Of a stretch of DNA of 32,603 nt, positions 14,351-21,582 are shown piece by piece. Numbering within the stretch: position 1 is the stretch's first letter; every line of letters starts with the position of its first letter. Position numbers and translations under genes: made by a program. This DNA comes from Planctomycetota bacterium (GTDB lineage Bacteria; Planctomycetota; UBA1135; UBA2386), in assembly GCA_028281765.1 (NCBI GenBank), contig JANQJF010000041.1, forward strand, positions 1-32,603, read 5' to 3'. Below the pieces are notes generated by a model, which worked only from the letters and a program-made list of their open reading frames with translations, did no database searches and was not told where the DNA came from.

Positions 14351-16402
14351 ATGAAGCACTTTCGCACCGCAGCTGTCCTCACTCTCTCGATCCTTCCTCT
14401 CTCCGTCGCTCGAGCGCAAGAGGGAGGGGAACTCGGTCGCATGTGGACGTTCGAGAATCCGCCGCTCGCGTACCTCGAGAAGGAATACGGCTTCAAGCCG
14501 AATCAGGCGTGGCTCGACAGCGTCCGATTGGCGTCGCTGCGCTTCGGTCAGGGCTGCTCGGCGTCGTTCGTCTCGCCCAAGGGGCTGATCATGACGAACC
14601 ACCACTGCGTGCGCGACGACGTCGCCAACGTGCAGGGTGCGAACGACTGGGTGAAGGACGGTTTCGTCGCGTCGTCGTATGCGGATGAAGTGCAGGTGCC
14701 CGGGCTGACCGTGCAGCAGCTCGTCGGCATGCGCGACGTCACGGCCGACATGAATCGCGGCGTGAAGGCGGACGACGATGACGAGACGATCGCGACGAAG
14801 CGCGCGGACAACCAGGCCGATATCATCGCGAAGGCGCGCGCCGAACACCTCGACCGCGACGCGCAGGTCGTCGAGCTGTTCCAGGGCGCGCGCTACCAGC
14901 TCTACCTCTACAAGATCTACTCGGACGTGCGGCTCGTCATGACGCCGCACCTGCAGACGTCGCACTTCGGTGGGGACCCCGACAACTTCACCTACCCGCG
15001 ATTCGGGATCGACTTCTCGTTCTGCCGTGCCTATGAGAACGGCCAGCCGGCGGACACGCAGCAGCACTACTTCCGCTGGAGCCAGCACGGACCGCAGCCC
15101 GGTGAGCTCGTGTTTGTCACGGGCAACCCCGGCAGCACCGACCGTCTGCTGACGAAAGCACAGTTCGAGTATCAGCGTGACGCGGCGTATCCGCGCGTGC
15201 TGCAGATGCTCGATCACCGCATCGACATCTTGTCCGCGTTCATGCAGGGCAGCCCGGAGCTCGAGAAGCGCTACCGGACGACGCTGCTGTCGTTCCAGAA
15301 CGGGCAGAAGGCGTACCGAGGTGGGCTCGGCGGTCTGCGTGACAAGGAGTTCATGGCTCGCAAGGACCGCGCGGAGCGCGCGTTCCGCGAGCGCGTCAAG
15401 GCCAACGAAGAGCTGAACGAGAAGTACGGCTCGCTGTGGGACGACCTCGCGAAGGTGGCGGCGGCACAGACCGCGCTCGAAGGTCCGCTGAACTTCCAGA
15501 CCGGCGGCGGTTCGCCGCACCTCGATCGCGCCCTGATGGTCGTGAGCGCGGCGCGCGCGTCGCAGAATGGCGACCCGCGCGCGGGGGAGTTCGCGGCGAT
15601 GGCGCAGGGCATGCCGCTGCGCTACAGCCCGCTGCGCGCGGAGCTCGTCATCGACCACTTCGTCCGAGCGCTCGACTGGCTGCCGCGCACCGATCCGTTC
15701 TTGCGGGTGTTGCTGAACGGTCGTTCGCCGCGCGACGCCGAGCAGTGGATCCGCTCGGGTAAGATCGAGAGCGACGACTTCGTCGCGAGCCTGCTCGCGG
15801 GCGGCATGGCCGCGGTCGAAGCGAGCACCGACCCCGCGATCCAGGTCGCGCGGGTGCTGGCGCCGCGCATCGAGGCGAACGGTGCGATGGCGGCTGAGCT
15901 CGAGTCGCGCGCCGCCGTGCTCGGCACCAAGATCGGGCTCGCGCTGTTCGAGACCTACGGCGACGACGTCAGCCCGGACGCGACGTTCACGCTCCGCCTC
16001 AGCGACGGCGTCGTGCAGGGCTACGACTACAACGGCACGAAAGCGCCGTGGCACACGTCGTTCTACGGGCTCTACGGTCGCAACGCCGCGTTCGACGACA
16101 AGTATCCGTTCAGCCTGCCGGCGGTCTGGAAAGAGCGACGCGACACGATCGACATGAAGAAGTCGGTGAACTTCGTCTGCACCGTCGATTCGACCGGCGG
16201 CAACTCCGGGAGCCCGGTCATCAACCAGAACCGCGAGATCGTCGGCTTGCTGTTCGATGGCAACATCGAGTCGCTGCCGAACGACTTCATCTTCGACGAT
16301 GGGGCCGGTCGCTCGGTGTGCGTGCACACCGACAGCATGGTCGAGGCGCTGACGAAGGTGTACGACGCGCAGTGGATCGCCGACGAGCTGGCCGGCAAGT
16401 AG
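14351..16402 (+). CDS. S46 family dipeptidyl peptidase (DPP7/DPP11-like)
   Basis: A 683-residue exported serine peptidase that removes dipeptides from the N-terminus of peptides. ATG 14351 gives a signal peptide (MKHFRTAAVLTLSILPLSVA, cleaved near RAQ); a TTG three codons upstream is less likely. The chymotrypsin-like triad is visible: H85 in KGLIMTNHHCVRDD, the aspartate in GDPDNFTYPRFG, and the serine in GGNSGSPVIN. The helical cap typical of S46 lies between. Eighteen residues after the catalytic serine is a glycine (FDGN), the DPP7-type residue rather than the arginine of DPP11, suggesting preference for hydrophobic over acidic P1. Length is close to known S46 members (~700). The next gene's likely GTG start overlaps its end by 31 bases. 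Confidence 0.95.
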   Translation: MKHFRTAAVLTLSILPLSVARAQEGGELGRMWTFENPPLAYLEKEYGFKPNQAWLDSVRLASLRFGQGCSASFVSPKGLIMTNHHCVRDDVANVQGANDWVKDGFVASSYADEVQVPGLTVQQLVGMRDVTADMNRGVKADDDDETIATKRADNQADIIAKARAEHLDRDAQVVELFQGARYQLYLYKIYSDVRLVMTPHLQTSHFGGDPDNFTYPRFGIDFSFCRAYENGQPADTQQHYFRWSQHGPQPGELVFVTGNPGSTDRLLTKAQFEYQRDAAYPRVLQMLDHRIDILSAFMQGSPELEKRYRTTLLSFQNGQKAYRGGLGGLRDKEFMARKDRAERAFRERVKANEELNEKYGSLWDDLAKVAAAQTALEGPLNFQTGGGSPHLDRALMVVSAARASQNGDPRAGEFAAMAQGMPLRYSPLRAELVIDHFVRALDWLPRTDPFLRVLLNGRSPRDAEQWIRSGKIESDDFVASLLAGGMAAVEASTDPAIQVARVLAPRIEANGAMAAELESRAAVLGTKIGLALFETYGDDVSPDATFTLRLSDGVVQGYDYNGTKAPWHTSFYGLYGRNAAFDDKYPFSLPAVWKERRDTIDMKKSVNFVCTVDSTGGNSGSPVINQNREIVGLLFDGNIESLPNDFIFDDGAGRSVCVHTDSMVEALTKVYDAQWIADELAGK

Positions 16403-17049
16403 CCCCGGCGATTGGGATCCTGCTTTGGTGGGGCGGTGCGTGCGTCGCTCCGGACGCGGCGGTCGACCCGTTCGCGCCGCGACGGTTGTTCGGGCCGGGC
16501 GAGTTCTCCGCGTGGTCGCGGAGCGACTACGAAGGCGGCTCAGCGGCCGTGCTCCGAAACGGTGTCATCCACCTGGCGAAGGGGGACCCGATCTCGGGCT
16601 TCCGTCGCCACGAGCTGGGCTCGCTCCCGACCATCGACTACGAAATCGAGCTCGATGCGCAGCGCGTCGAGGGCATCGACTTCTTCCTGGCGCTTACGTT
16701 CCCGGTCGGTGATGACCACTGTTCGCTCGTGCTCGGTGGGTGGGGCGGGCAGCTCAGCGGTCTGTCGAGCCTCGACGACTTCGACGCTTCGCAGAACGTC
16801 ACCACGCAGCCCGTCCAGTTCGACAACGGACGATGGTATCGCGTGCGTCTACGGGTCGGGGTGGCGCACATCCGCGCGTGGGTCGACGATCAGCTGCTGC
16901 TCGAGGTCGGCACGTCGGAGTACCGACTCGGTATTCGGCACGAGATGACGGAGTCGCTGCCGTTCGGGATCGCGTGTTACGACACGGACGCCGCGTATCG
17001 GGACATGACGATTCGCCGACTGCGCGCGGACGAAATCGACGAGAATTGA
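16372..17049 (+). CDS. Probable lipoprotein with DUF1080-like jelly-roll domain
   Basis: A ~225-residue protein. The start is uncertain. GTG 16372 gives MDRRRAGRQVAPAIGILLWW then GGACVAP, a basic n-region, hydrophobic core and imperfect lipobox, and would overlap the S46 gene by 31 bases with AAGG 13 bases upstream. A non-canonical ATT at 16411 is the alternative. The body (TIDYEIELDAQRVEGIDFFL, FPVGDDHCSLVLGGWGG, FDNGRWYRVRLRVG) matches the concanavalin-like fold of the DUF1080/3-keto-disaccharide hydrolase group, common in planctomycete exported proteins. Whether it is catalytic or only binds sugar cannot be told. Translation is probably coupled to the peptidase gene. Confidence 0.78.
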   Translation: MDRRRAGRQVAPAIGILLWWGGACVAPDAAVDPFAPRRLFGPGEFSAWSRSDYEGGSAAVLRNGVIHLAKGDPISGFRRHELGSLPTIDYEIELDAQRVEGIDFFLALTFPVGDDHCSLVLGGWGGQLSGLSSLDDFDASQNVTTQPVQFDNGRWYRVRLRVGVAHIRAWVDDQLLLEVGTSEYRLGIRHEMTESLPFGIACYDTDAAYRDMTIRRLRADEIDEN

Positions 17050-17138
17050 CTGCGTCGGCCGGCTATCGGCCCAGCCGCCACTCCTCGCCATTCGTGAGCG
17101 TCAGGCGGCAGCCGCCAGAACGAGGTGCGCCGTACGAC

Positions 17139-18485
17139 TCAGCGCTGGATCGCGCTCGCGAGTTCGGCGCGCGGGATCTCCCGCTGCTCACCTTCGACGA
17201 GGTCTTTGAGCATCGCGACGCCCTTCTGCGCTTCGTCGCCGCCGACGATCAGCGCGTAGCGAATTCCGGCCTTCGTCGCGTACTTGAACTGCTTGGCGAG
17301 CTTCGTCGCTTCGCCGTACACCTCGGTGTTGATGCCGGCGTTGCGCAGCTCGGAGGCGATCTTGCGGTACTCCTCGCCGAGCGAGGCGTCCATCTGTGTG
17401 ACGAGCACCTGCGTCGAGCTCCCGGCGTCGGTCGCGAGCACGCCGGCGGTGCGCAGCTGCTCGAACAGGCGCGTCGCGCCGATCGAGATGCCGACGCCCG
17501 GCAGCTTCGACTTCGTGTACAGGCTCGCGAGGTCCTCGTAGCGTCCGCCCGAGCACACGCTGCCGACCTCTGGGTGCGCGTCGAGCAGCGTCTCGTAGAC
17601 CGTGCCCGTGTAGTAGTCGAGCCCGCGCGCGATCGCGAGGTTCGCCTGGTAGCGACTCGGGGCGACGCCGTAGTCGGCGATCGCGGCGAGTACGCGGTCG
17701 AGCTCTTCGACGCCTTCGCGGAACGTGTCGTTCGTGACGTCCATCGCGCGGAGCTTCTCGGTCGTGGCCGAGCGGTCGCCGCGCAGCTCGATGACCTCGA
17801 TGAGTTTGGCGAGCGAGTCCTCGCTCAGGCCGAAGTCGCCCTCGCGCAGCGTCTCGAGCACGGCGTCGCGTCCGCGCTTGTCGATCTTGTCGATCTCGCG
17901 CAGCACGGCCGCGATCTTGTCCGCGTCCTCGAACCCGAAGGAGCCCATGAGGCCGCGCAGGATCTTGCGGTTGCTGATGTGGATCGTGAACTCCCCGACT
18001 TCGAGCGCGGAGAAGACGTGGTCGATCACGACCGGGATCTCGGCGTCGGCGGCGAGCCCCAGAGAGTCCTTGCCGATCACGTCGATGTCGCACTGGTAGA
18101 ACTCCCGGAACCGACCGTGTTGCGCGCGCTCCCCGCGGTAGACGCGTTGGATCTGGTAACGCCGGAACGGGAACGCGAGGTCGTGCTCGTGCTGCGCGAC
18201 GTAGCGCGCGAGTGGCACGGTCAGATCGAAGCGCATCGCGAGCTTCGGGGGTTCGCCCTGCGCGAGCGAGCCCGTGGATTGCACGAAGTAGACCTGCTTC
18301 TCGGTGTCTCCGCCCGACTTGGTCAGCAAGACGTCACGCATCTCGATGACGGGCGTCTCGATCGGCAGGAAGCCGAAGCGTTCGTAGCCCGCGCGGATGG
18401 TGTCGAGAAAGCGCTGCAGCACGACCTGCTCGCGCGGCAGGAGTTCCATGACGCCGGGCATCGTCCGCGGCTTGACTCGTTCCAT
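17139..18485 (-). CDS. hisS: Histidyl-tRNA synthetase
   Basis: A 448-residue class II aminoacyl-tRNA synthetase that charges tRNA-His. Visible signatures are KPRTMPGVMELLP near the start, motif 1 region FLPIETPVIE, AMRFDLTVPLARYVA, motif 2 RRYQIQRVYRGERAQ with GRFREFYQCDID, the His-specific RGLDYYTGTVYE, and motif 3 PGVGISIGATRLFEQL. A C-terminal anticodon-binding domain (QVLVTQMD through YALIVGGDEAQKGVAMLKDL) completes the standard length. It is the last gene of the co-directional run, 18 bases after the SDR gene. Start at ATG 18483-18485. Confidence 0.98.
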   Translation of the reverse strand: MERVKPRTMPGVMELLPREQVVLQRFLDTIRAGYERFGFLPIETPVIEMRDVLLTKSGGDTEKQVYFVQSTGSLAQGEPPKLAMRFDLTVPLARYVAQHEHDLAFPFRRYQIQRVYRGERAQHGRFREFYQCDIDVIGKDSLGLAADAEIPVVIDHVFSALEVGEFTIHISNRKILRGLMGSFGFEDADKIAAVLREIDKIDKRGRDAVLETLREGDFGLSEDSLAKLIEVIELRGDRSATTEKLRAMDVTNDTFREGVEELDRVLAAIADYGVAPSRYQANLAIARGLDYYTGTVYETLLDAHPEVGSVCSGGRYEDLASLYTKSKLPGVGISIGATRLFEQLRTAGVLATDAGSSTQVLVTQMDASLGEEYRKIASELRNAGINTEVYGEATKLAKQFKYATKAGIRYALIVGGDEAQKGVAMLKDLVEGEQREIPRAELASAIQR

Positions 18486-18503
18486 CGATCAGGCCCCCTT
18501 TGC

Positions 18504-19556
18504 TCAGGCTTCGGTGTAGCGGGCGCGAATGCGCGGCACGAGATACTCGGAGAACGCGGTGTCGAGGTCGTGCTCGGGGGCGAATCCCCAGTCACGACGC
18601 GCGGCGGAGTCGTCGACGTCGGCGGGCCACGAGTCGACGATCGCCTGGCGCTGGAGGTCCGGTTCGAACGTGATCTCCGCGTTCGGGAATGCGCCCTGCA
18701 CGATCTTCGCGAGTTCTCCGGCGGACGGGTTGAAGCTCTGCAGGTTGTAGACGTGGCGCGACAGCGCGTCTTCTGGCGCGTTCGCCAGTTGCAGCAGTGC
18801 TTGGATCGCGTCGGGCATCGTCATGAACGGGATCCGTGTGTCGGGGCGGACGAAGCACGCGTACGGCTCGTCCTGCGCGGCGGCGTGGATCATCTCCGGA
18901 GCGAAGTCGCTCGTGCCGCCGGACGGCACCGTGTCGGCGCTGATCAGGCCGGGGAACCGCACGCCGCGGAACTCGAGGATGTTGTCGATCCGATCCTGCG
19001 CGAGCTGCCGGTAGTGGCTGGCGTAGTAGCGGCCGAGGTGCTCGACGTAGAGCTTGTTGCAGCCGTACATCGTCGTCGGCATCAGGTGGTCGTCTTCGAG
19101 CACCTTGCCGGCCGCGGCCTTGGTCTCGAGGTCCGCGATGCCGTAGGCGGCGATCGAACTCGGCAGGATGAAGCGCACGCGACGGCCGTGCGAGCGGCTC
19201 TGTTCGGCCGCGAGCTGCAGCAGGCTCAGCGTGCCGCCGACGTTGACGTCGTGCGCGGTCTCCGGCGTGAACTCGGCGCGCGTCGAGAGCAGCGCGGCGA
19301 GGTGGAACATCTCGGTGATCTCGAACGTCGCGAGCAGTCGGCCCAGGAGCGCCGCGTCGCAGATGTCCCCGACGAAGGTCTCCATGCAGAGGCTGCGAAT
19401 TTCGCGATCGAGCTTGCGGATGTCGAGGGCGACGATGTCACGGCGCCCGGAGTCGTGCAGGGCGCGGATCAAGCCGTGGCCGACTTCACCACCGGCGCCG
19501 GTGATCAGCACCGCGGAGTTGCGGCGGCCGCCGGCGGCAGAACTCTTCTGTGTCAA
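18504..19556 (-). CDS. NAD-dependent epimerase-type SDR, L-threonine 3-dehydrogenase-like
   Basis: A 350-residue extended short-chain dehydrogenase/reductase. The N-terminal Rossmann motif is LITGAGGEVGHGLI (residues 18-30), with FHLAALLSTR further on. The catalytic set is S133/S134 in LPSSIAAYG and Y164-x3-K168 in MYGCNKLYVEHLGRYY. Later segments RFPGLISADTVPSGGTSDFA, CFVRPDTRIPFMTMPDAI and RQAIVDSWPADVDDSAARRD are characteristic of the SDR-type L-threonine dehydrogenase group, which oxidises L-threonine to 2-amino-3-ketobutyrate. The assignment rests on these segments; another sugar or amino-acid substrate is possible. Translation starts at a TTG (19554-19556) backed by GAGG eight bases upstream; no ATG occurs until residue 58. 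It lies between the amidohydrolase and hisS. Confidence 0.88.
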   Translation of the reverse strand: MTQKSSAAGGRRNSAVLITGAGGEVGHGLIRALHDSGRRDIVALDIRKLDREIRSLCMETFVGDICDAALLGRLLATFEITEMFHLAALLSTRAEFTPETAHDVNVGGTLSLLQLAAEQSRSHGRRVRFILPSSIAAYGIADLETKAAAGKVLEDDHLMPTTMYGCNKLYVEHLGRYYASHYRQLAQDRIDNILEFRGVRFPGLISADTVPSGGTSDFAPEMIHAAAQDEPYACFVRPDTRIPFMTMPDAIQALLQLANAPEDALSRHVYNLQSFNPSAGELAKIVQGAFPNAEITFEPDLQRQAIVDSWPADVDDSAARRDWGFAPEHDLDTAFSEYLVPRIRARYTEA

Positions 19557-19595
19557 CTGGGAGACCTCGAGGGATTCGGATGGGGGGCGGCGATC

Positions 19596-20897
19596 CTACC
19601 TGCCGGAGGTTCGCGGGCACAGCGCGAGTGCGGCGGCACTCATCGCGCGGACGCCGGTCCGCAGCGAGGGCGCGGGGTCGGGGTAGTAGCCGGCCGAGTG
19701 CAGGCCCGGTGACGGCTCGCCATTCGCCGCGTAGCGCGCCAATCGCGTGGGTGCGATTGTCCCGAGGCGGAACATGAAGATCGGTACGCCGGCGCGGCCG
19801 TAGCGCGCGAAGTCTTCTCCCGTCATGACCTGATCGACTTCGACGACGTTGTCGGCGCCGAGCGTCTTGCGGAAGACATCGGCGACGCGTGCCGTCAGCT
19901 GCGGGTCGTTCGACAGTGATGGGGTGCCCTCCGAAAACTCGACCTTCGGCTCCGGCGCGCCGGCGCCCATGGCGATCGCTTTCGCCTTACGGATGATCGC
20001 CGCGTGGATGTGCGCGCGGACCTCGTCGGTCATGCTGCGCACGGTCAGCTGCAGGTCACAGCGGTCGCTGATGATGTTGTGCTTCGTGCCGGCCTGGATC
20101 GCGCCGACCGTGATCACGGCCGGCTGGATCGGCTCGATCTCCCGGGACACGATCGTTTGCAGCTGCAGCACGAGCTGGGAGGCTTGCACGATCGGGTCGA
20201 TCGTGACGTGCGGCGTCGCGCCGTGGCCGCCGCGACCGAACATCGTGATGTCGACGCTGTCGACGTTGGCCATGACGGGGCCCGCGCGGTAGCCGACGCG
20301 CCCCGCCGCGAGGTCGGAGGTCACGTGCAGCGCGAGCGCGAAGTCCGGCAGCGCAAACCGCTCGAAGAGTCCGTCGTCCAGCATCGCCTTCGCGCCGGCG
20401 CCGCGCTCTTCGGCCGGTTGACCGATGCAGAGCAGCGTCCCGGACCAGAGCTCCTTGTGCGCGGCGAGGAACTGCGTCGTGCCGATGAGCACAGTCATGT
20501 GAACGTCGTGGCCGCACGCGTGCATGACGCCCTGGACCCGGCCGTCGTCGAGCTCCTTGCGGATCTTCGACATGTAGTCGAGGCCGGTGCGCTCCCCGAT
20601 GGGGAGGGCGTCCATGTCCGCGCGCAGCATCAGCGTCGGGCCGGGACCGTTCTCGAGGACCGCGACGACGCCGAGCTTCCCTACGTTGCGCGAGACCTGG
20701 GCCCCGGTCTTCGCGAGCTCCTCCGCGAGGCGCTTCGACGTCTGGATCTCGCGGAACGAGACTTCCGGGTTGCGGTGGAAGTGCTTGTAGGTCTCGATGA
20801 GTCCGGGTGTCGCGGCATCGAGCCACTTGGCGGTCGGTTCACCCTGCGCGGTCAGGGCGCACGCGAACAGGCACGTCGCCATGGGGATCCACTTCAT
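19596..20897 (-). CDS. Secreted M20D amidohydrolase (N-acyl amino acid hydrolase type)
   Basis: A 433-residue metallo-amidohydrolase of the hippurate/IAA-amino-acid hydrolase group, which splits N-acyl amino acids. The N-terminus MKWIPMATCLFACALTAQGE is a signal peptide, so it probably acts outside the cytoplasm, unlike most relatives. Metal-site residues are visible: C128 and H130 in HACGHDVHMT, E163/E164 in GQPAEERGAGAKAML, H191 in ALALHVTSDL, and a late histidine in PGLHSAGYYPDP. The dimerisation lid lies between (DITMFGRGGHGATPHVTIDP). Its ATG overlaps the stop of the aldolase gene as ATGA, so the two are translationally coupled. The substrate is unknown. Confidence 0.93.
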   Translation of the reverse strand: MKWIPMATCLFACALTAQGEPTAKWLDAATPGLIETYKHFHRNPEVSFREIQTSKRLAEELAKTGAQVSRNVGKLGVVAVLENGPGPTLMLRADMDALPIGERTGLDYMSKIRKELDDGRVQGVMHACGHDVHMTVLIGTTQFLAAHKELWSGTLLCIGQPAEERGAGAKAMLDDGLFERFALPDFALALHVTSDLAAGRVGYRAGPVMANVDSVDITMFGRGGHGATPHVTIDPIVQASQLVLQLQTIVSREIEPIQPAVITVGAIQAGTKHNIISDRCDLQLTVRSMTDEVRAHIHAAIIRKAKAIAMGAGAPEPKVEFSEGTPSLSNDPQLTARVADVFRKTLGADNVVEVDQVMTGEDFARYGRAGVPIFMFRLGTIAPTRLARYAANGEPSPGLHSAGYYPDPAPSLRTGVRAMSAAALALCPRTSGR

Positions 20898-21535
20898 GAG
20901 TCGGCTCCGGCGGTCGCGACGCGCACGGTTCGGACCATTCGTTCGGCGCGCTCGCGAATCGCGTCGAAGCGCCCGTTCGCGAGGTCGTCACGGTCAAACA
21001 GGTCGTTCACGAAGCCGACACCGAATGCGCCGGCTGCGAAGTACTCCGGCGTGTTCTCGATCGTCGCCCCCGACGTCGGGAAGATCCTCAGGAACGGCAG
21101 CGGGCCGAGGCACGCGCGCACGAAGTTCGGCCCGTCGGCCGGCCCGGGGAAGAGCTTGATCAGGTCTGCTCCGGCGCGGTGGGCGCACAGCATCTCGGTC
21201 GGAGTCATCGCGCCGGGGATCGAGACGATGCCGTTGGTCCGGCACCATGCGATGACCTCCGGGTCCGTTGCCGGTGCGACGAGGAATCGCGCGCCGGCAT
21301 CGACCGCGCTCTGGGCATTGTCGAGCGACAGGACGGTGCCCGCGCCGACCGTGAGGTCGTCACGCTTCGCGAAATCGGCGATGTGCTCGAGCGCGTTCGG
21401 CGTGTTGAGCGTGAACTCGATCACGCGGAAGCCGCCGTCTACTGCGGCTTGCATTGCCGGCGCGACGGCGTCGGGGAGGTGCGTGCGTAGGATCGCGGAG
21501 CAGCGCTCGCGTTCGAGGGCTTCGAGGGCGGTCAT
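20894..21535 (-). CDS. eda: KDPG/KHG aldolase (Entner-Doudoroff)
   Basis: A 213-residue class I aldolase that cleaves 2-keto-3-deoxy-6-phosphogluconate to pyruvate and glyceraldehyde 3-phosphate, or acts on related 2-keto-3-deoxy or 4-hydroxy-2-oxo acids. The Schiff-base lysine is K127 in GADLIKLFPG, and the proton-shuttle glutamate is E40 in FRVIEFTLNTP. VGAGTVLSLDNAQSAVDAGA and FLVAPATDPEV are standard family segments. The phosphate-site region FPTSGATIENTPEYFAAGAFG is intact. Length is typical. No 6-phosphogluconate dehydratase (edd) is nearby, so other substrates are possible. It sits 47 bases downstream of the CpD-repeat gene and overlaps the amidohydrolase start by four bases. Confidence 0.94.
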   Translation of the reverse strand: MTALEALERERCSAILRTHLPDAVAPAMQAAVDGGFRVIEFTLNTPNALEHIADFAKRDDLTVGAGTVLSLDNAQSAVDAGARFLVAPATDPEVIAWCRTNGIVSIPGAMTPTEMLCAHRAGADLIKLFPGPADGPNFVRACLGPLPFLRIFPTSGATIENTPEYFAAGAFGVGFVNDLFDRDDLANGRFDAIRERAERMVRTVRVATAGADS

Positions 21536-21582
21536 CGCGGGCGATCATACGGAGCCGCCCGCACCGGTCGAAGCCAGCCAGT

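Noticed and set aside
14072..16327. 751-codon minus-strand open frame opposite the S46 peptidase gene
   Set aside because: The peptidase triad and signal peptide are on the plus strand; the antisense reading has no recognisable features.
16740..19712. 990-codon plus-strand open frame opposite hisS and the SDR gene
   Set aside because: Low-complexity Arg/Ala/Val composition and no motifs, while the opposite strand encodes two unmistakable enzymes.
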